Assembly: GCA_937924755.1 (NCBI GenBank)
Contig: CALEVZ010000021.1
Span: forward strand, 1 to 33,172
Direction of reading: 5' to 3'
Origin: an uncultured bacterium
Lineage (GTDB): Bacteria > Acidobacteriota > Thermoanaerobaculia > Thermoanaerobaculales > Thermoanaerobaculaceae
DNA: 33,172 bases
The translations under genes were made by a program, and so were the position numbers. The notes under the pieces were generated by a model. The model was not told the origin of the DNA and ran no database searches. It worked only from the letters and a program-made list of their open reading frames with translations. Shown one piece after another: positions 24,328 to 33,172 of the stretch (position 1 is its first letter; the number at the start of each line of letters is the position of its first letter).

Positions 24328-26043
24328 ATGCAAAGGGGTCTGGTGAGGAAGCTTCTTGTCGCAGGTGTGCTCATTTTCGCCGCGGCGCCACTTTGGGCGG
24401 CGAAGAACGTCATCGTCATGGTCCCCGACGGCTGCGGCCCGAGCCTGCAAACCCTGGCGCGCTGGTACAAAGGGGCGCCGTTGGCGGTGGACGCGCTGGT
24501 GGTGGGCAGCGTCACCACCTACATGTACGACTCGGTGGTCACCGATTCGGCTCCCGCGGCCACGGCCTTGGCCACAGGCTACAAATCCAACGACAAGTTC
24601 ATTTCGGTTGGCCCGATACCCGATGGTAAGCTGTCGACTCTCCCCGCGCCACCGGAGGTGGTGCGCTACAAGCCCCTGGCTACGGTGCTGGAGGCGGCCA
24701 AACTGAAGGGCAAGGCCACCGGCGTCGTGGCCACCAGCACGATCAGCCACGCCACTCCGGCCGCGTTCTTCTCGCACGTGCACTCCCGCTCCCTCGAGAA
24801 CGACATCACGGAGCAGCTGGTCTATCAGAACGTCGACGTGGTGCTGGGGGGCGGCAAGCAGCACCTCCTGCCCACCTCCGCCGGCGGACGCCGCACCGAC
24901 GGCGAGGACCTGCTGGCGGTGGTGAAGAACAAGGGGTACACCTTCGTGGAGAAGGCTTCGGAGCTGGCGGCGGTGCGTTCGGGGCGGGTGTTCGGCATGT
25001 TCGCCTCGGGTGCCATGCAACCCCACATCGACCGCGCCGAATTCGGCCCCGACCAGCCGTCGCTGGCGGAGATGACCGCCAAGGCCATCGAGCTGCTGTC
25101 CCAGGACCCGGAAGGATTCTTCTTAATCGTGGAAGGCAGCCAGGTGGACTGGGCGATGCACGCCAACGACCCCGTCTGGGCGGTCACCGATTTCCTCGCC
25201 TTCGATGACGCCGTCAAGGTGGCCTACGACTTTGCCAAGGCCGACGGCGACACGCTGCTGCTGGCCTTGCCCGACCACGACACCGGTGGGCTCACCATCG
25301 GCAACCGCAGCACCAACTCCTCGTACGTGGCCATCAAGCTCGAGCAGCTGGTGGAGCCCCTCAAGAAGATGAAGATCACCGCCCCGGCGCTGGCCCGCAA
25401 GATCGGCGCCTCCCCCACGGCGGACAAGGTCAAGGCTGAAGTTTCCCAGTGGTGGGGTCTGACCCTGTCCGACGACGACGCCGCGGCCATTCTGGCCGAG
25501 GCCGGCAAAGTGGGCCTCGAGTACGCCCTGGGCAAAGTGGTGAGCGAGCGCCACACCGTTGTCGGCTGGAGCACCCACGGCCACCACGGCAGCGACGTTC
25601 CCCTGTGGGCCTTTGGACCCGGTGCGCCGGCGGGGTTGATCGATAACACCGAGGTGGCCAAACTCGTGGCCAACGCCTTCGGGGTCAACCTGGAGGCGGT
25701 GGACCGCCACCTCTTCGTGGACCTCGAGCAGGCGCTGCCGGGGGCCACTGTGGACCGCAGCGACCCCAACAACCCCGTGGTGCGCGTGGGTGCCTGCGCG
25801 CTGCCCGCCTCCAAGAGCATCCTGCACTACGCGCCGCTGAATCTGACCATGCCGTTGGACGGCGTGGTGGTCTACGCCCCCCAGACCGGCAAGGCCTACG
25901 CCTCGCGGCTGGCGGTGGCGATCATCCAGGCGGTGCAGCAGGTGGCGGTCCCTTTTGACCGCGCCCGCCTCATGGCACTCCTGGACTCCGACCATCTCGC
26001 AAAAGAGCTGGGGTTCCCCATCGCCGTGGAAGCCATTCGGTAA
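24328..26043 (+). CDS. Alkaline phosphatase family protein, exported
   Basis: This 571-residue protein of the PhoA superfamily hydrolyses phosphomonoesters outside the cytoplasm. A signal peptide (cut near LWAA) is followed by VIVMVPDG, whose Asp34 is a metal ligand. The nucleophile is Ser74 in VTDSAPAATALATG. Further metal-binding motifs are VEGSQVDWAMHAND, LPDHDTGG and STHGHHG, so all active-site pieces are in place. The C-terminal ~130 residues form an extra domain. I chose the ATG at 24328, with GGAGG five nt before it; a TTG at 24316 overlaps that site. It stands alone, with a terminator after it. Confidence 0.9.
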   Translation: MQRGLVRKLLVAGVLIFAAAPLWAAKNVIVMVPDGCGPSLQTLARWYKGAPLAVDALVVGSVTTYMYDSVVTDSAPAATALATGYKSNDKFISVGPIPDGKLSTLPAPPEVVRYKPLATVLEAAKLKGKATGVVATSTISHATPAAFFSHVHSRSLENDITEQLVYQNVDVVLGGGKQHLLPTSAGGRRTDGEDLLAVVKNKGYTFVEKASELAAVRSGRVFGMFASGAMQPHIDRAEFGPDQPSLAEMTAKAIELLSQDPEGFFLIVEGSQVDWAMHANDPVWAVTDFLAFDDAVKVAYDFAKADGDTLLLALPDHDTGGLTIGNRSTNSSYVAIKLEQLVEPLKKMKITAPALARKIGASPTADKVKAEVSQWWGLTLSDDDAAAILAEAGKVGLEYALGKVVSERHTVVGWSTHGHHGSDVPLWAFGPGAPAGLIDNTEVAKLVANAFGVNLEAVDRHLFVDLEQALPGATVDRSDPNNPVVRVGACALPASKSILHYAPLNLTMPLDGVVVYAPQTGKAYASRLAVAIIQAVQQVAVPFDRARLMALLDSDHLAKELGFPIAVEAIR

Positions 26044-26067
26044 CACCTCCTCCTCCCTCGGGCACTC

Positions 26068-26120
26068 GGGGGGTGGGTGGCGTCGCAATTCAGGGCCCAC
26101 CCACCTCCCCTCTCTTTTTT
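26068..26120 (+). terminator. Rho-independent terminator after the alkaline phosphatase gene
   Basis: GGGGGGTGGGTGG (26068-26080) pairs with CCACCCACCTCCC (26097-26109) over 13 bp with one G-U pair, and a run of six T ends at 26120. It starts 25 nt after the phosphatase stop codon. Confidence 0.75.
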
Positions 26121-26317
26121 CCGGCCCACCGCAAGAAACGCTCGATCGCACCCCGCCGCCGTCGGGGCGGCTTCGGCCTCCGTGGCCTGGGGTGCGTCGA
26201 GACGCCGGCAGCCTGGCAACGTCCCGCGAAGACCGAGTGAAGGGTTGTGCACACGCGTGCGCCGCTGGCCCGGTCAACGCCGGCGCCGCTGCTTCGTCGT
26301 GCTTATGGGGGGAAGGC

Positions 26318-27859
26318 ATGGAATCGACTTTCCGCTCGTTTCTGCCGTCGGCCAGAGCTCTGACCGCGGTCGCCGCCGTGGCCACCACGCTGGCCATGTC
26401 ACCCTGCAACTCCTATCGATCGATCGGACCCAGCGCCGCCGCGGCCGTCCTCCCCGAGGGCCGTTCCTCTGACTCCGAGGGCCCCTCCCAGCCGTCCCGA
26501 GCGGCAGGGGCCGCCCACCGCGGGCCGCGTCCTTCTCTGCGCCAGCGTGGGGCGGGCTACCGGCAAGTGGGCGACCCCACGGGCAATTATCAAAACGTGG
26601 AGTTCACGGCGGACGGCCGCTTCATGGTGTGGTTCGAGGGGTCCCAGGACAATCCCAACCAAGGGTGGGTCTGGCACTGCGCCCTGGACCCCGTCACCGG
26701 GGAGCTGGATCCTGCCGACGGGCGCGGGTTCCAGGCATTTGCCTCCACCTCTTGGGGCCGGGCCAACCCGGGCGCGGACCGCAGCGGCGTGTACTACGTG
26801 GGCATGGACGTGCGCGGCAGGCTGGTGTTGGTGCGGCCGCATGGTCCCCGGCAGGGAACCATCACGGTGCTCCCCACGCCTGCCGAGCCCAAGCGGCGGA
26901 CGGTGTACCCCACCACCCTGCCGGACCGGGAAGGAGGGTACGTGCTGTTCATCCTCAACGACCTCTCCCCCGGCCCGGGTCAACGGCCGTTCAACACCAC
27001 CGCCACGCTGCAGGTCATCGACCTGGCTGCACCTGCCGTGATTTCCACCGTGGAGACGCAAACCATCCCGCCCCGCGGCTTCGCACCCATGGACATCGGC
27101 TTCGTCCGGTGGATGCGGAACCGCACGGTGCTCACCTACGGGGCCGTCCTCCACCCCGGGGGGCCGGTGGAAACCCGCGCCTTCGACGCCTCAACGCCCT
27201 ATTTCCCCCCCCAGAACATCATCGTCGACGGCCACACCAAGGTGGATCCCTTTGGATTTGTCCATGGCTCATCCGAGTACGTCCTGACGGGAATCGATGC
27301 CACCGCGGCGAGCCACATCTACCGCCGACCGGCCGGCAGCCCAGTGGGAACCCCCTTCCAACTCGCCGCCGTCGTCGCTCCGCCCCCCACCACTCTTGCC
27401 AACCCCGCCCTGGCCCAGTCCCACGAACCGTTCGTCGTCAACGGTCGACTGTACAGCGTGTACCAGATCAACAACCTGGGCACAGACTTCTACGACACCA
27501 CCATGCGTCAACCGGGGGAGCTATGGGTCGTCGACGTGGAGAACCCCCACAACCCCCAGCGCCTTCTCGCCACCCCCCAGGGGAGGCCCGTCGCCGAACC
27601 GGAGCCCGTCCTCGGCTTGCCGAACGCCTGGGTTTTTTTCAGCTCGCCCCGGGAGGAAAGCCTCCCTGCCGTGGCGTCCTTCCCCGCCGCCTGGCGCACC
27701 CGGGCGGGGATCGGCGGAAGTCGGGAGGTGCAGATTCCCCGCTTTGCGCTCTACCGGACCTCCTTCGCTGGATCCACGACGCTGGCCGCCGGGCCGGACA
27801 CCCTCACCCACGCCCTTGTCCCACCCCGGCGCATCAAGCCGCTTTCGGCACAGGATTGA
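26318..27859 (+). CDS. Secreted propeller-like protein of unknown function
   Basis: This 513-residue protein has a long N-terminal export signal (MESTFRSFLPSARALTAVAAVATTLAM), then a Ser/Pro-rich stretch to ~residue 75. The rest has repeated short beta segments such as FTADGRFMVWFEG, GVYYVGMD, GYVLFILND, LYSVYQIN and ELWVVDVENP, as in six- or seven-bladed propellers. A Cys at residue 30 (MSPC) is not a good lipobox. The start is ATG at 26318 after GGGGGGAAGG. The ~200 nt before it hold no gene that I can see. No enzyme motif is visible, so binding or surface roles are guesses. Confidence 0.75.
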   Translation: MESTFRSFLPSARALTAVAAVATTLAMSPCNSYRSIGPSAAAAVLPEGRSSDSEGPSQPSRAAGAAHRGPRPSLRQRGAGYRQVGDPTGNYQNVEFTADGRFMVWFEGSQDNPNQGWVWHCALDPVTGELDPADGRGFQAFASTSWGRANPGADRSGVYYVGMDVRGRLVLVRPHGPRQGTITVLPTPAEPKRRTVYPTTLPDREGGYVLFILNDLSPGPGQRPFNTTATLQVIDLAAPAVISTVETQTIPPRGFAPMDIGFVRWMRNRTVLTYGAVLHPGGPVETRAFDASTPYFPPQNIIVDGHTKVDPFGFVHGSSEYVLTGIDATAASHIYRRPAGSPVGTPFQLAAVVAPPPTTLANPALAQSHEPFVVNGRLYSVYQINNLGTDFYDTTMRQPGELWVVDVENPHNPQRLLATPQGRPVAEPEPVLGLPNAWVFFSSPREESLPAVASFPAAWRTRAGIGGSREVQIPRFALYRTSFAGSTTLAAGPDTLTHALVPPRRIKPLSAQD

Positions 27860-27894
27860 ATCACCACCACGACCGTCTCCCCGGCCCGCGACCT

Positions 27895-27924
27895 CGAGCG
27901 GCGGGAGAACCTCCCGTCTCCTCG
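27895..27924. terminator. Possible two-tier hairpin between convergent genes
   Basis: CGGGAG-AAC-CTCCCG (27902-27916) is nested inside CGAG/CTCG (27895-27898 with 27921-27924). It lies between the propeller gene and the convergent nucleotidyltransferase relic. There is no T-tract, so it is weak. Confidence 0.35.
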
Positions 27925-27929
27925 CATCC

Positions 27930-28411
27930 TCACCCCACGGCGGAGAACTCGGTCAACCAGTCGTGCCAGCGGGTCAAAACCTCCTCTTGCTCCAAAAAAC
28001 GCGCCAGTGCCTCCACCCGCGGCTGAAGTTAGCCCAAATCCAGCTCGCCTCGACGCCGCCACAGAATTCCGCGCACGTCCTCCGCATCCCGGGGGCGCCG
28101 AGGGACGAGTTTCATCACGATCAGGTCATCGGCCGTCGCCATCTGCACCCCCTGCCCCGACTGAAGCGGAAAGACTCGCGTCCGGCGGGCAAAGGCGAGG
28201 GGATCCGCCGCCAAGGGGACGAACTCCCGCGCCAGGCCGGCCAGCAGCTGCGGCCAGCGCTCCTCATCCGCCCACACGGTCACATCCACGTCCAGTGTGG
28301 CCCGCGGCACCCCCCACACCGCGTTGGCCAGACCGCCAATGACCATGTGGGGATCCGCAGCGCATCCAGACGCGCCACCAGGGCGTTGAGGCAGCGTTCC
28401 AGAGCCGTCAC
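27930..28411 (-). pseudogene. Nucleotidyltransferase (AbiEii-like) relic with frameshift and nonsense codon
   Basis: The core reads MVIGGLANAVWGVPRATLDVDV, then LVPRRPRDAEDVRGIL, which is the minimal nucleotidyltransferase pattern (GG plus the DVDV metal ligands). Two lesions are visible. The N-terminal part (VTALERCLNALVARLDALRIP) is in another frame and joins after a one-base loss in the C-run at 28349-28352. A TAA at 28029-28031 then cuts the frame after GELDLG, although sensible protein (LQPRVEALARFLEQEEVLTR) continues to a stop at 27930-27932. It starts at a GTG that overlaps the upstream gene's stop (GTGA). It was probably the toxin-like partner of that small gene. Confidence 0.75.
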
Positions 28412-28557
28412 GGTCGGCCCGGGAGAGCCGCCAGCAGGCGGTGCATGGTGGCCACCCCCGCGGGGTCGACGGGGCGCCGCCGGCTTCCCGAGGGGAGGAA
28501 ATCCCAGAGAAATCCCAGACAGGCCAGCGCGGCAGCCGGGTCCACAGCGGTGGGCAT
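28408..28557 (-). CDS. Small protein upstream of the nucleotidyltransferase relic
   Basis: This 49-residue product (starting MPTAVDPAAALACLGFLWDF) includes LPSGSRRRPVDPAGVATMHR and ends in LPGRP. The ATG at 28557 follows AGGGG. The frame stays open upstream to a TTG at 28659, so a longer form is possible. Its stop overlaps the start of the nucleotidyltransferase relic by 4 nt, as in a two-gene toxin-antitoxin-like pair. I do not recognise the family. With its partner broken, it may be inactive or decaying. Confidence 0.45.
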   Translation of the reverse strand: MPTAVDPAAALACLGFLWDFLPSGSRRRPVDPAGVATMHRLLAALPGRP

Positions 28558-28659
28558 CCGCCCACCCCTGCGCTCGTTCCGTGCCAGGGCTTCGCTGCGC
28601 TTGCGCCGGAGCTGCCCCGGATCAATCCTGTTGTCGGTCCTCAAACCTATGTTTTGCAA

Positions 28660-29164
28660 TGGCTTATTTTAACAAGGTCGATGGCGACTTGCAGTCGCGT
28701 CTGTCAAGTGCTGCAAATTGGGCTGGGTTCCGGTCTTGGCTTCTGGTGCAGGGTGGCCTCATGATTCATGAGAAACCCCAGCCTCATGATCCTTGGAAGT
28801 CACACTCCCTGCGTCGTCCTCGATGCCTTGCCAACCCCTTGTCCATCCTTTGCCAACGCGATGATAGCCAGCTTCTTCAGAACGCTGCCTCTCGTGTTCT
28901 CACTCGCCGACTGAGTTATCTGGGCTCAACCTGTGCCCGTTCGCTGGTCTCGCCGCGCCCGATCGGTCGATCGAGCGCACACGCGCCTCGCACGTCTGGC
29001 CGCTTGTCGCGCTTGCCATGACGCTCGGGGCGGAGCTCTGCGTCCCGCTTGCCGGCCTCGGGTCACCGCGTGAACGACGGGATCACCTCACGGTCAGGTT
29101 GCGGTCATGCAGGTCAGGGCGGCAGGGCCGAGGCTGCGGTCAGGAGAAGTGAAAGGAGTCGGCC
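28660..29164. other. Long AT-richer intergenic stretch with a palindrome
   Basis: About 500 nt without a credible gene; the open frame across it has poor codon use and no recognisable product. It is less GC-rich than its surroundings. It holds a perfect palindrome, CTCATGA-T-TCATGAG (28758-28772), a direct copy of its left half, CCTCATGAT (28757-28765 and 28782-28790), and five GGTCA pentamers between 29061 and 29142, upstream of the next gene. Confidence 0.5.
28757..28790. promoter_or_regulatory. Palindrome plus repeated half-site, operator-like
   Basis: CTCATGATTCATGAG is a 15-bp perfect palindrome, and CCTCATGAT recurs 25 bp after its first copy. The arrangement looks like a regulator binding site. 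No nearby regulator is obvious, and the distance to the next start codon (~375 nt) is long. Confidence 0.35.
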
Positions 29165-30902
29165 ATGAAGCGGAGCGAGATCGTGCGGCTGGGAGTCGTG
29201 GTGGTGGCGGCGGCGCTGGCTGCCGTGCCGGTGCTCGGGGGCTTTGCGGGGACGGACGTGTTCCTGCCGCCGGTGGGGGCGAGGCCCGGGGTGCCGCCTT
29301 CGGTGTGGTACACCAGCGTGTGGGTGCACAACCCCAACGCGACGGCTGCGAACGTGACGTTTCACCTGCTCGAGCGGCAGGCCAACCCGGCGCCGCTGAC
29401 CTACACCGACGTCATCCCGGCGGGGGACACGAAGAAGTACGACAACGCGATCCAGCTCATGTTCGCGCGGCAGACCTTCGGGGCGCTGCGGGTGACCTCC
29501 AACGTCAAGGTCATTGTCGGGTCGCGCATTTACTCGCAGTCGGGGAGTCTCGACGACTCGGTGGGGCAGTTCTTCGCCGGGGTGCCGGCGAGCTTCGCCA
29601 TCGGCGCCGGGCAGACGACCGAACTGCTGGGGGTGTACGGGACGCAGCCGTCGGCGAGCTCGACGTTCCGGTACAACTTCGGGTTGGTGGAGACGACCGG
29701 GACGGGGACCTGCACGGTGAAGGTGACGGCAAGCGACGCCACGGGGGCGCCGCTGGCGACGAAGAGCTACACCGTCGGGCAGTGGGAGCAGGTGCAGAAG
29801 GCGTTTGGGGACGAGTTTCCCGGGCTGTCGACGCAGAACGCGCGGTTGACGGTCGAGGTGACCTCTGGGAGTGGGAAGGTGATCGCGTTCGGGTCGCTGG
29901 TGGCCAACGGCTCGCAGGACCCGTCGACGATGGAGATGAGCTTCCGCGACGAGCTGCTGGCGGGAGGCGGCGGCGGGGGCTTGTCGGAGGTGAGCCACGA
30001 CACGAGCCTGAGCGGGAGCGGAACGGCGAGCTCGCCGCTCGGGGTGGCGAGCGGGGGCGTGGCGGCGGGGCACATCGCTGCGGGGCAGGTGGTGAAGTCG
30101 TTGAACGGGTTGAAGGACACGGTGACGCTCGCGGCGGGGTCGAACGTGACCATCACGCCATCGGGGCAGACCTTGACGATCTCGGCGACGCCCGGGGGAG
30201 GGGGTGGGGACATCACGGCGGTGAACGCCGGCGCCGGCCTGACCGGCGGCGGGACGTCGGGCGACGTGACGCTGGCGGTGGCGGCGGGCGGCATCACCAG
30301 CGGCATGTTGGCCGCTGGCAGTGTGGACTCGTACACGATCGCGGATGGGAGTAGCAAGGATTCGGATCTGGCTTCGAACTCGGTGGTCAGCACCCACATC
30401 CTCAGCTCCGCTGTGTTGCCGCGTCACATCGCGGCCGACAACAGCCCGGCGGATGGGCTGGTGCCGTCGTACAGCGGCAACAACTTCACCTGGGTGATGC
30501 CTGGTGGGTTGGTGCTGCCGTACGAAGGCACGTGGGACGGTGGGGTGGCGTTCACGGTCTTGTCGGAATCTGTGGCCATCAGTGGAGTCTCGGCCAGCCC
30601 GGAGCTGTTCAGGTGGGCCGTGGGGGGACAAAACACCCCGACCAACAATATTGGTGTTCTGGGGATGGCAACCGCTGGCGTTTACGGTCAGGTCAATTTT
30701 CCCATGGGGCCGAAAGGTGTCCTGGCAGGTCACCGGCGTGCGCAAGGACCCGTGGGCCGAGGCGAACCGCCTCGTCGTCGAGGAGAACAAGCCGGACACG
30801 GAGCGGGGGCGCTACCTGCACCCGGAGCTGTACGGGGTTCCCCGTGAGGAGGGGATCGGGCGACCGGCGGAGCCGGCGCGGATGGTAGCGCCCGCGCGGT
30901 AG
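29165..30902 (+). pseudogene. Tail-fibre-like surface protein with an internal deletion
   Basis: The frame opens at ATG 29165, after AAAGGAG, with a signal peptide (MKRSEIVRLGVVVVAAALAA). A beta-rich head (~residues 28-265) follows, then tail-fibre repeats such as VVKSLNGLKDTVTLAAGSN and ITAVNAGAGLTGGG. After VYGQVNFPMGPKG (near 30715) the frame turns to nonsense and ends at 30849. The neighbouring frame reads KVSWQVTGVRKDPWAEANRL and then YLHPELYGVPREEG to a stop at 30902. I recall that tail from related acidobacterial proteins, where ~100-200 residues come before it. So a stretch appears to be missing and the join is out of frame. It is a pseudogene, or the product of a recent deletion. Confidence 0.7.
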
Positions 30903-30950
30903 ACGCCGATGCGTCGTGGCGCCCGGAGCCGGCCGAGGGAGGGCGGGCGG

Positions 30951-30956
30951 TACAAT
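30951..30956 (+). promoter_or_regulatory. Possible -10 element before the winged-helix gene
   Basis: TACAAT lies 27 nt before the GTG at 30983. It gives a leader of about 20 nt and no clear -35. The gene also lacks a good ribosome binding site. Confidence 0.4.
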
Positions 30957-30982
30957 GCTGGCGAAGGTTCACGCCACTGGCT

Positions 30983-32478
30983 GTGCCCGAGCGCCCACTG
31001 CTTCGCTTCGACGGCATCGAGTTCGATGCGGCCGAGCTACGCCTGGTCCGAGAGGGTGAGGTCATCGAGCTGCAACCCAAGGTGAGCCGGCTGCTCGAGT
31101 TTTTGGTTTCGCGGGCCGGGCAGCTCGTTGCCAAGGAGGAGCTGATCGACCAACTCTGGCCCGACACCGTGGTGAGGAAGGAGGCGCTCACGCAGCTCGT
31201 GCGCAAGCTCCGCAAGGCCCTTGGGGATGACGCTCACCAGCCGCGTTACGTGCAGACCGTGACGACCCGCGGGTACCGATTCCTGCCCCAGGTAATGACG
31301 GTGATGGTGGCGGCGGTCGAGGAGGCGGTGGTGTCGCGGGCCTGGTCGCCCGACGGCCGGCATCTCGCCTGGACCGACGAGACGCGGCTGCTGGTGGTCC
31401 CGGCGGCGGGAGGCACGGCGCGACCGGTGGGCGAGTCCGCGTCATACGTCCGTTCGGTGCGCTGGGAAGCGGCCACGGGTGCCCTGCTCAGGGACGCCGC
31501 GTGGCATGGCAGAAACGACCTGTGGCGCGTCGACCCCGACTCGGGGCGGCGCGAGGCGCTCACCGCGGCGGGCGGCAACCTCTTCCACCCCGCCGCCTCG
31601 CGCGACGGGAGGAGGCTCGTCTACGTGCAGGAGGCGAAAGAGCAGGTGGTGCTGGCGCTCGACCGCGAGGGCCGCCACCCGACGCCGCTGGCCACCAAGA
31701 CCACGCTGCGCTGCCTGAATGCCGATCCCGCAGGCCGCTGGATTGCCTTCACCGACGATGACCCATCGGGCGAGAGCGGGCACGTCGGTGTCATGCCCCT
31801 CGGCGGCGGCGCGGTCCGCGCGCTGAGCGGGGAAAAGGCGAGTCATCCGGCGTTCTCGCCCGATGGGTCGGCGCTGGCGTTCATCAGGCATGCGGCGGAT
31901 GGTGAACGTCTCGCGCTCGTCTCGAGTTCCGGCGGGGAGATCCGACTCGCCAGCTCCGCGGTCGGGTCGCAGCTGAGAGCGCCCGCCTTCTCCCCGGACG
32001 GCCGGCGCCTGGCCGTCGCCGGGCCGTTCGCCCACGCAGGGCAAGGGCTGCTCGTGTGCGAGCTCGGCAGCGGCGTGGTCGGGCGCGTGGTGAGCGGTAC
32101 TTCGGGCCACTGGCCTGGTTCCCCGAAGGGGACGCGCTCGCCGCCTGTGGGCCTATCGGCGAGAGGGTGGGGCAGTTTTTTGTCCCTGTCGAGGACGGGG
32201 AGGTACGACTGCTGTACGCCGCGGGGAGCCGCCAGTCCCGGCCAATCGTTGCCGCCGGCGGCGGGACGCTTTTGGTGCTGGTGGGATCGCGTTCCCGCCC
32301 GCGTCTGGTGGAAGTCGCCGCCGGCGGTGGGCCTACGGGCCGCGAGATCGTACTCGAACGCCCCCCCGAGGCCGGCTTCTGGGGGATCTTCGAGGTACTT
32401 GCGCTCCCCGGCGGGGGTTTCCTGGCACTGTCCGAGCGCTACGAATCAGACCTCAACCTTCTGGAGGCGGCCCGGTAG
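30983..32478 (+). pseudogene. Winged-helix DNA-binding/WD40-propeller protein with frameshift
   Basis: The first ~105 residues are an OmpR/PhoB-type winged helix (LQPKVSRLLEFLVSRAGQLV ... LIDQLWPDTVV ... YVQTVTTRGYRF). TolB/WD40-like blades follow, each marked by SPDGR, DPAGRW or SPDGSALAF. There is no receiver domain and no membrane segment between the two parts. The frame breaks near 32095-32105: the first frame becomes nonsense after RVVSGT, while the next frame continues with FGPLAWFPEGDALAACGPIG and ends with ALSERYESDLNLLEAAR at 32478. One missing base explains this. It may be a true pseudogene or an assembly error. The start is GTG 30983 with only a weak ribosome binding site. Confidence 0.8.
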
Positions 32479-32593
32479 CGAGCCCGGAGCGGCGGCACTT
32501 TTCCAGGCGGCGCATCGAAATGCCTCCAACCCGCGCTCGACTGGTCCCTGACCCCACACCAGCGCGACCGGGGCGCGACTGGCCCTGGGGAAT

Positions 32594-33172
32594 TCAGCGG
32601 CCGGGGCTGAGGTGGCGGCGGGGGGGACGGGAGGTCTCCCCCGCGGCGGTGATCGACACCAGGTGCACCGCCGGCGACGGGAGCGCTACCTCGAGGGCGC
32701 CGTCGACCAGGTTCCGCTCGTCGCCCTCGTCCACGGTGGCGAGGTGACAGTCGCCGGGTACGCACGGATGCCGGTCCGCGATCTCTTGCACCGTGTAGGT
32801 AAAGCGAGCCGGCGCGCCGCGCAGGTACAGCCGGTACGCGGCGGCCGGCGACGCCTGGTTGGCGATGAGAACCCGCACGCGCGTGCCTCCCTCGTCCCGG
32901 CCGGCCAGCACCGTCACGCCCGCCCCATCCCCCCCGCTGGCGGCCAGCCGCAGAGGGGTCTCGTAGACCCTGGCCAGCAGCTGGAAGGCAAGCCCCGAGC
33001 GGCTGAACCTCGGCTCGCTGGCGCCGTCCCCGAAGAGACCGAACATGCCGGTGCCATCGGTGCGGTAGCGAAAGGCCATGGGCAGATCGGTATCCTGCAG
33101 GTGGGTGAGGGCGGCCACGAGGTGGGCGGCGTTGAAGGCGCCGGTCACGTAGGGACGGCACCCCACGGCGTC
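32594..33172 (-). CDS. C-terminal part of a GH39-like glycoside hydrolase
   Basis: The minus-strand frame enters from the right window edge and ends at a TGA at 32594-32596, giving ~192 residues. The sequence GCRPYVTGAFNAAHLVAALTHLQDTD, then GMFGLFGDG, VLAGRDEGG, VRVLIANQ and AVHLVSITAAGE, resembles the C-terminal beta-domain of family 39 beta-xylosidase/iduronidase-like enzymes. The catalytic barrel would lie outside the window, so the activity cannot be judged. A GTG at 33166 is just an internal Val. It converges with the winged-helix relic after a 115-nt gap with no obvious terminator. Confidence 0.75.
   Translation of the reverse strand, partial: DAVGCRPYVTGAFNAAHLVAALTHLQDTDLPMAFRYRTDGTGMFGLFGDGASEPRFSRSGLAFQLLARVYETPLRLAASGGDGAGVTVLAGRDEGGTRVRVLIANQASPAAAYRLYLRGAPARFTYTVQEIADRHPCVPGDCHLATVDEGDERNLVDGALEVALPSPAVHLVSITAAGETSRPPRRHLSPGR

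Noticed and set aside
26131-26317. Possible riboswitch before the propeller-like gene
   Set aside because: The segment around GCCTGGCAACG looked faintly like a c-di-GMP or SAM riboswitch piece, but the conserved cores of these classes are absent.
28029-28625. 198-codon minus-strand frame as an intact nucleotidyltransferase
   Set aside because: Its first ~90 codons are an out-of-frame reading of the small upstream gene and of the true N-terminus. The authentic gene is frameshifted and cut by a nonsense codon, so I call it a relic.
1-33172. CRISPR arrays, tRNA or rRNA genes, insertion sequences
   Set aside because: No regularly spaced repeats, tRNA-like or rRNA-like stretches, or transposase frames with inverted ends were seen.

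Overview
This 33-kb, high-GC window most likely comes from a Gram-negative bacterium of the Acidobacteriota. This is inferred from gene style, not from a marker gene. The hints are a winged-helix protein fused to a WD40-like propeller, a long tail-fibre-like surface protein ending in a YLHPELYG-type tail, and a sigma-54 activator with a non-Fis C-terminus. Two TolC proteins and a beta-barrel protein show a diderm envelope.

Layout. (1) 1-2264, minus strand: a tightly packed housekeeping operon of M16 peptidase, dUTPase and a YycJ-like metallo-hydrolase (cut by the window edge). (2) 2385-4509: an outer-membrane barrel protein, a STAS protein, and a convergent cyclic-nucleotide-binding/FHA protein. 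(3) 4616-7263: a sigma-54 AAA+ activator that overlaps by 4 nt a HAD plus kinase-like two-domain protein. (4) 7286-23048: a class II lanthipeptide operon of the NHLP/NHLM type. It consists of a precursor with a nitrile-hydratase-like leader, LanM with a CCG zinc site, a tandem GNAT protein, two TolC-family proteins, an HlyD-type adaptor, a C39 peptidase ABC exporter, and a second NHLM ABC protein carrying an N-terminal FHA domain. (5) 23654-27859: a small secreted protein, an alkaline phosphatase with a good terminator, and a secreted propeller-like protein. (6) 27930-32478: three damaged genes in a row (nucleotidyltransferase, tail-fibre-like protein, winged-helix/WD40 protein). (7) 32594-33172: the C-terminus of a GH39-like glycoside hydrolase on the minus strand.

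How it works together (inference). A textbook -24/-12 promoter (TGGCACG-N4-TTGCT, 7363-7378) lies upstream of the precursor gene, with a 16-bp palindrome about 90-100 bp before the predicted start site. The sigma-54 activator is encoded 1.6 kb upstream and is the obvious candidate regulator. The precursor would be dehydrated and cyclised by LanM, perhaps acylated by the GNAT protein, cut after the Gly-Gly site by the C39 peptidase, and exported through the ABC/HlyD/TolC channel. Forkhead-associated (phosphothreonine-binding) domains occur both in the regulator region and on the second exporter ATPase, and a kinase-like protein lies between them. This suggests a phosphorylation layer over lanthipeptide expression or export, which is the most novel idea in the window.
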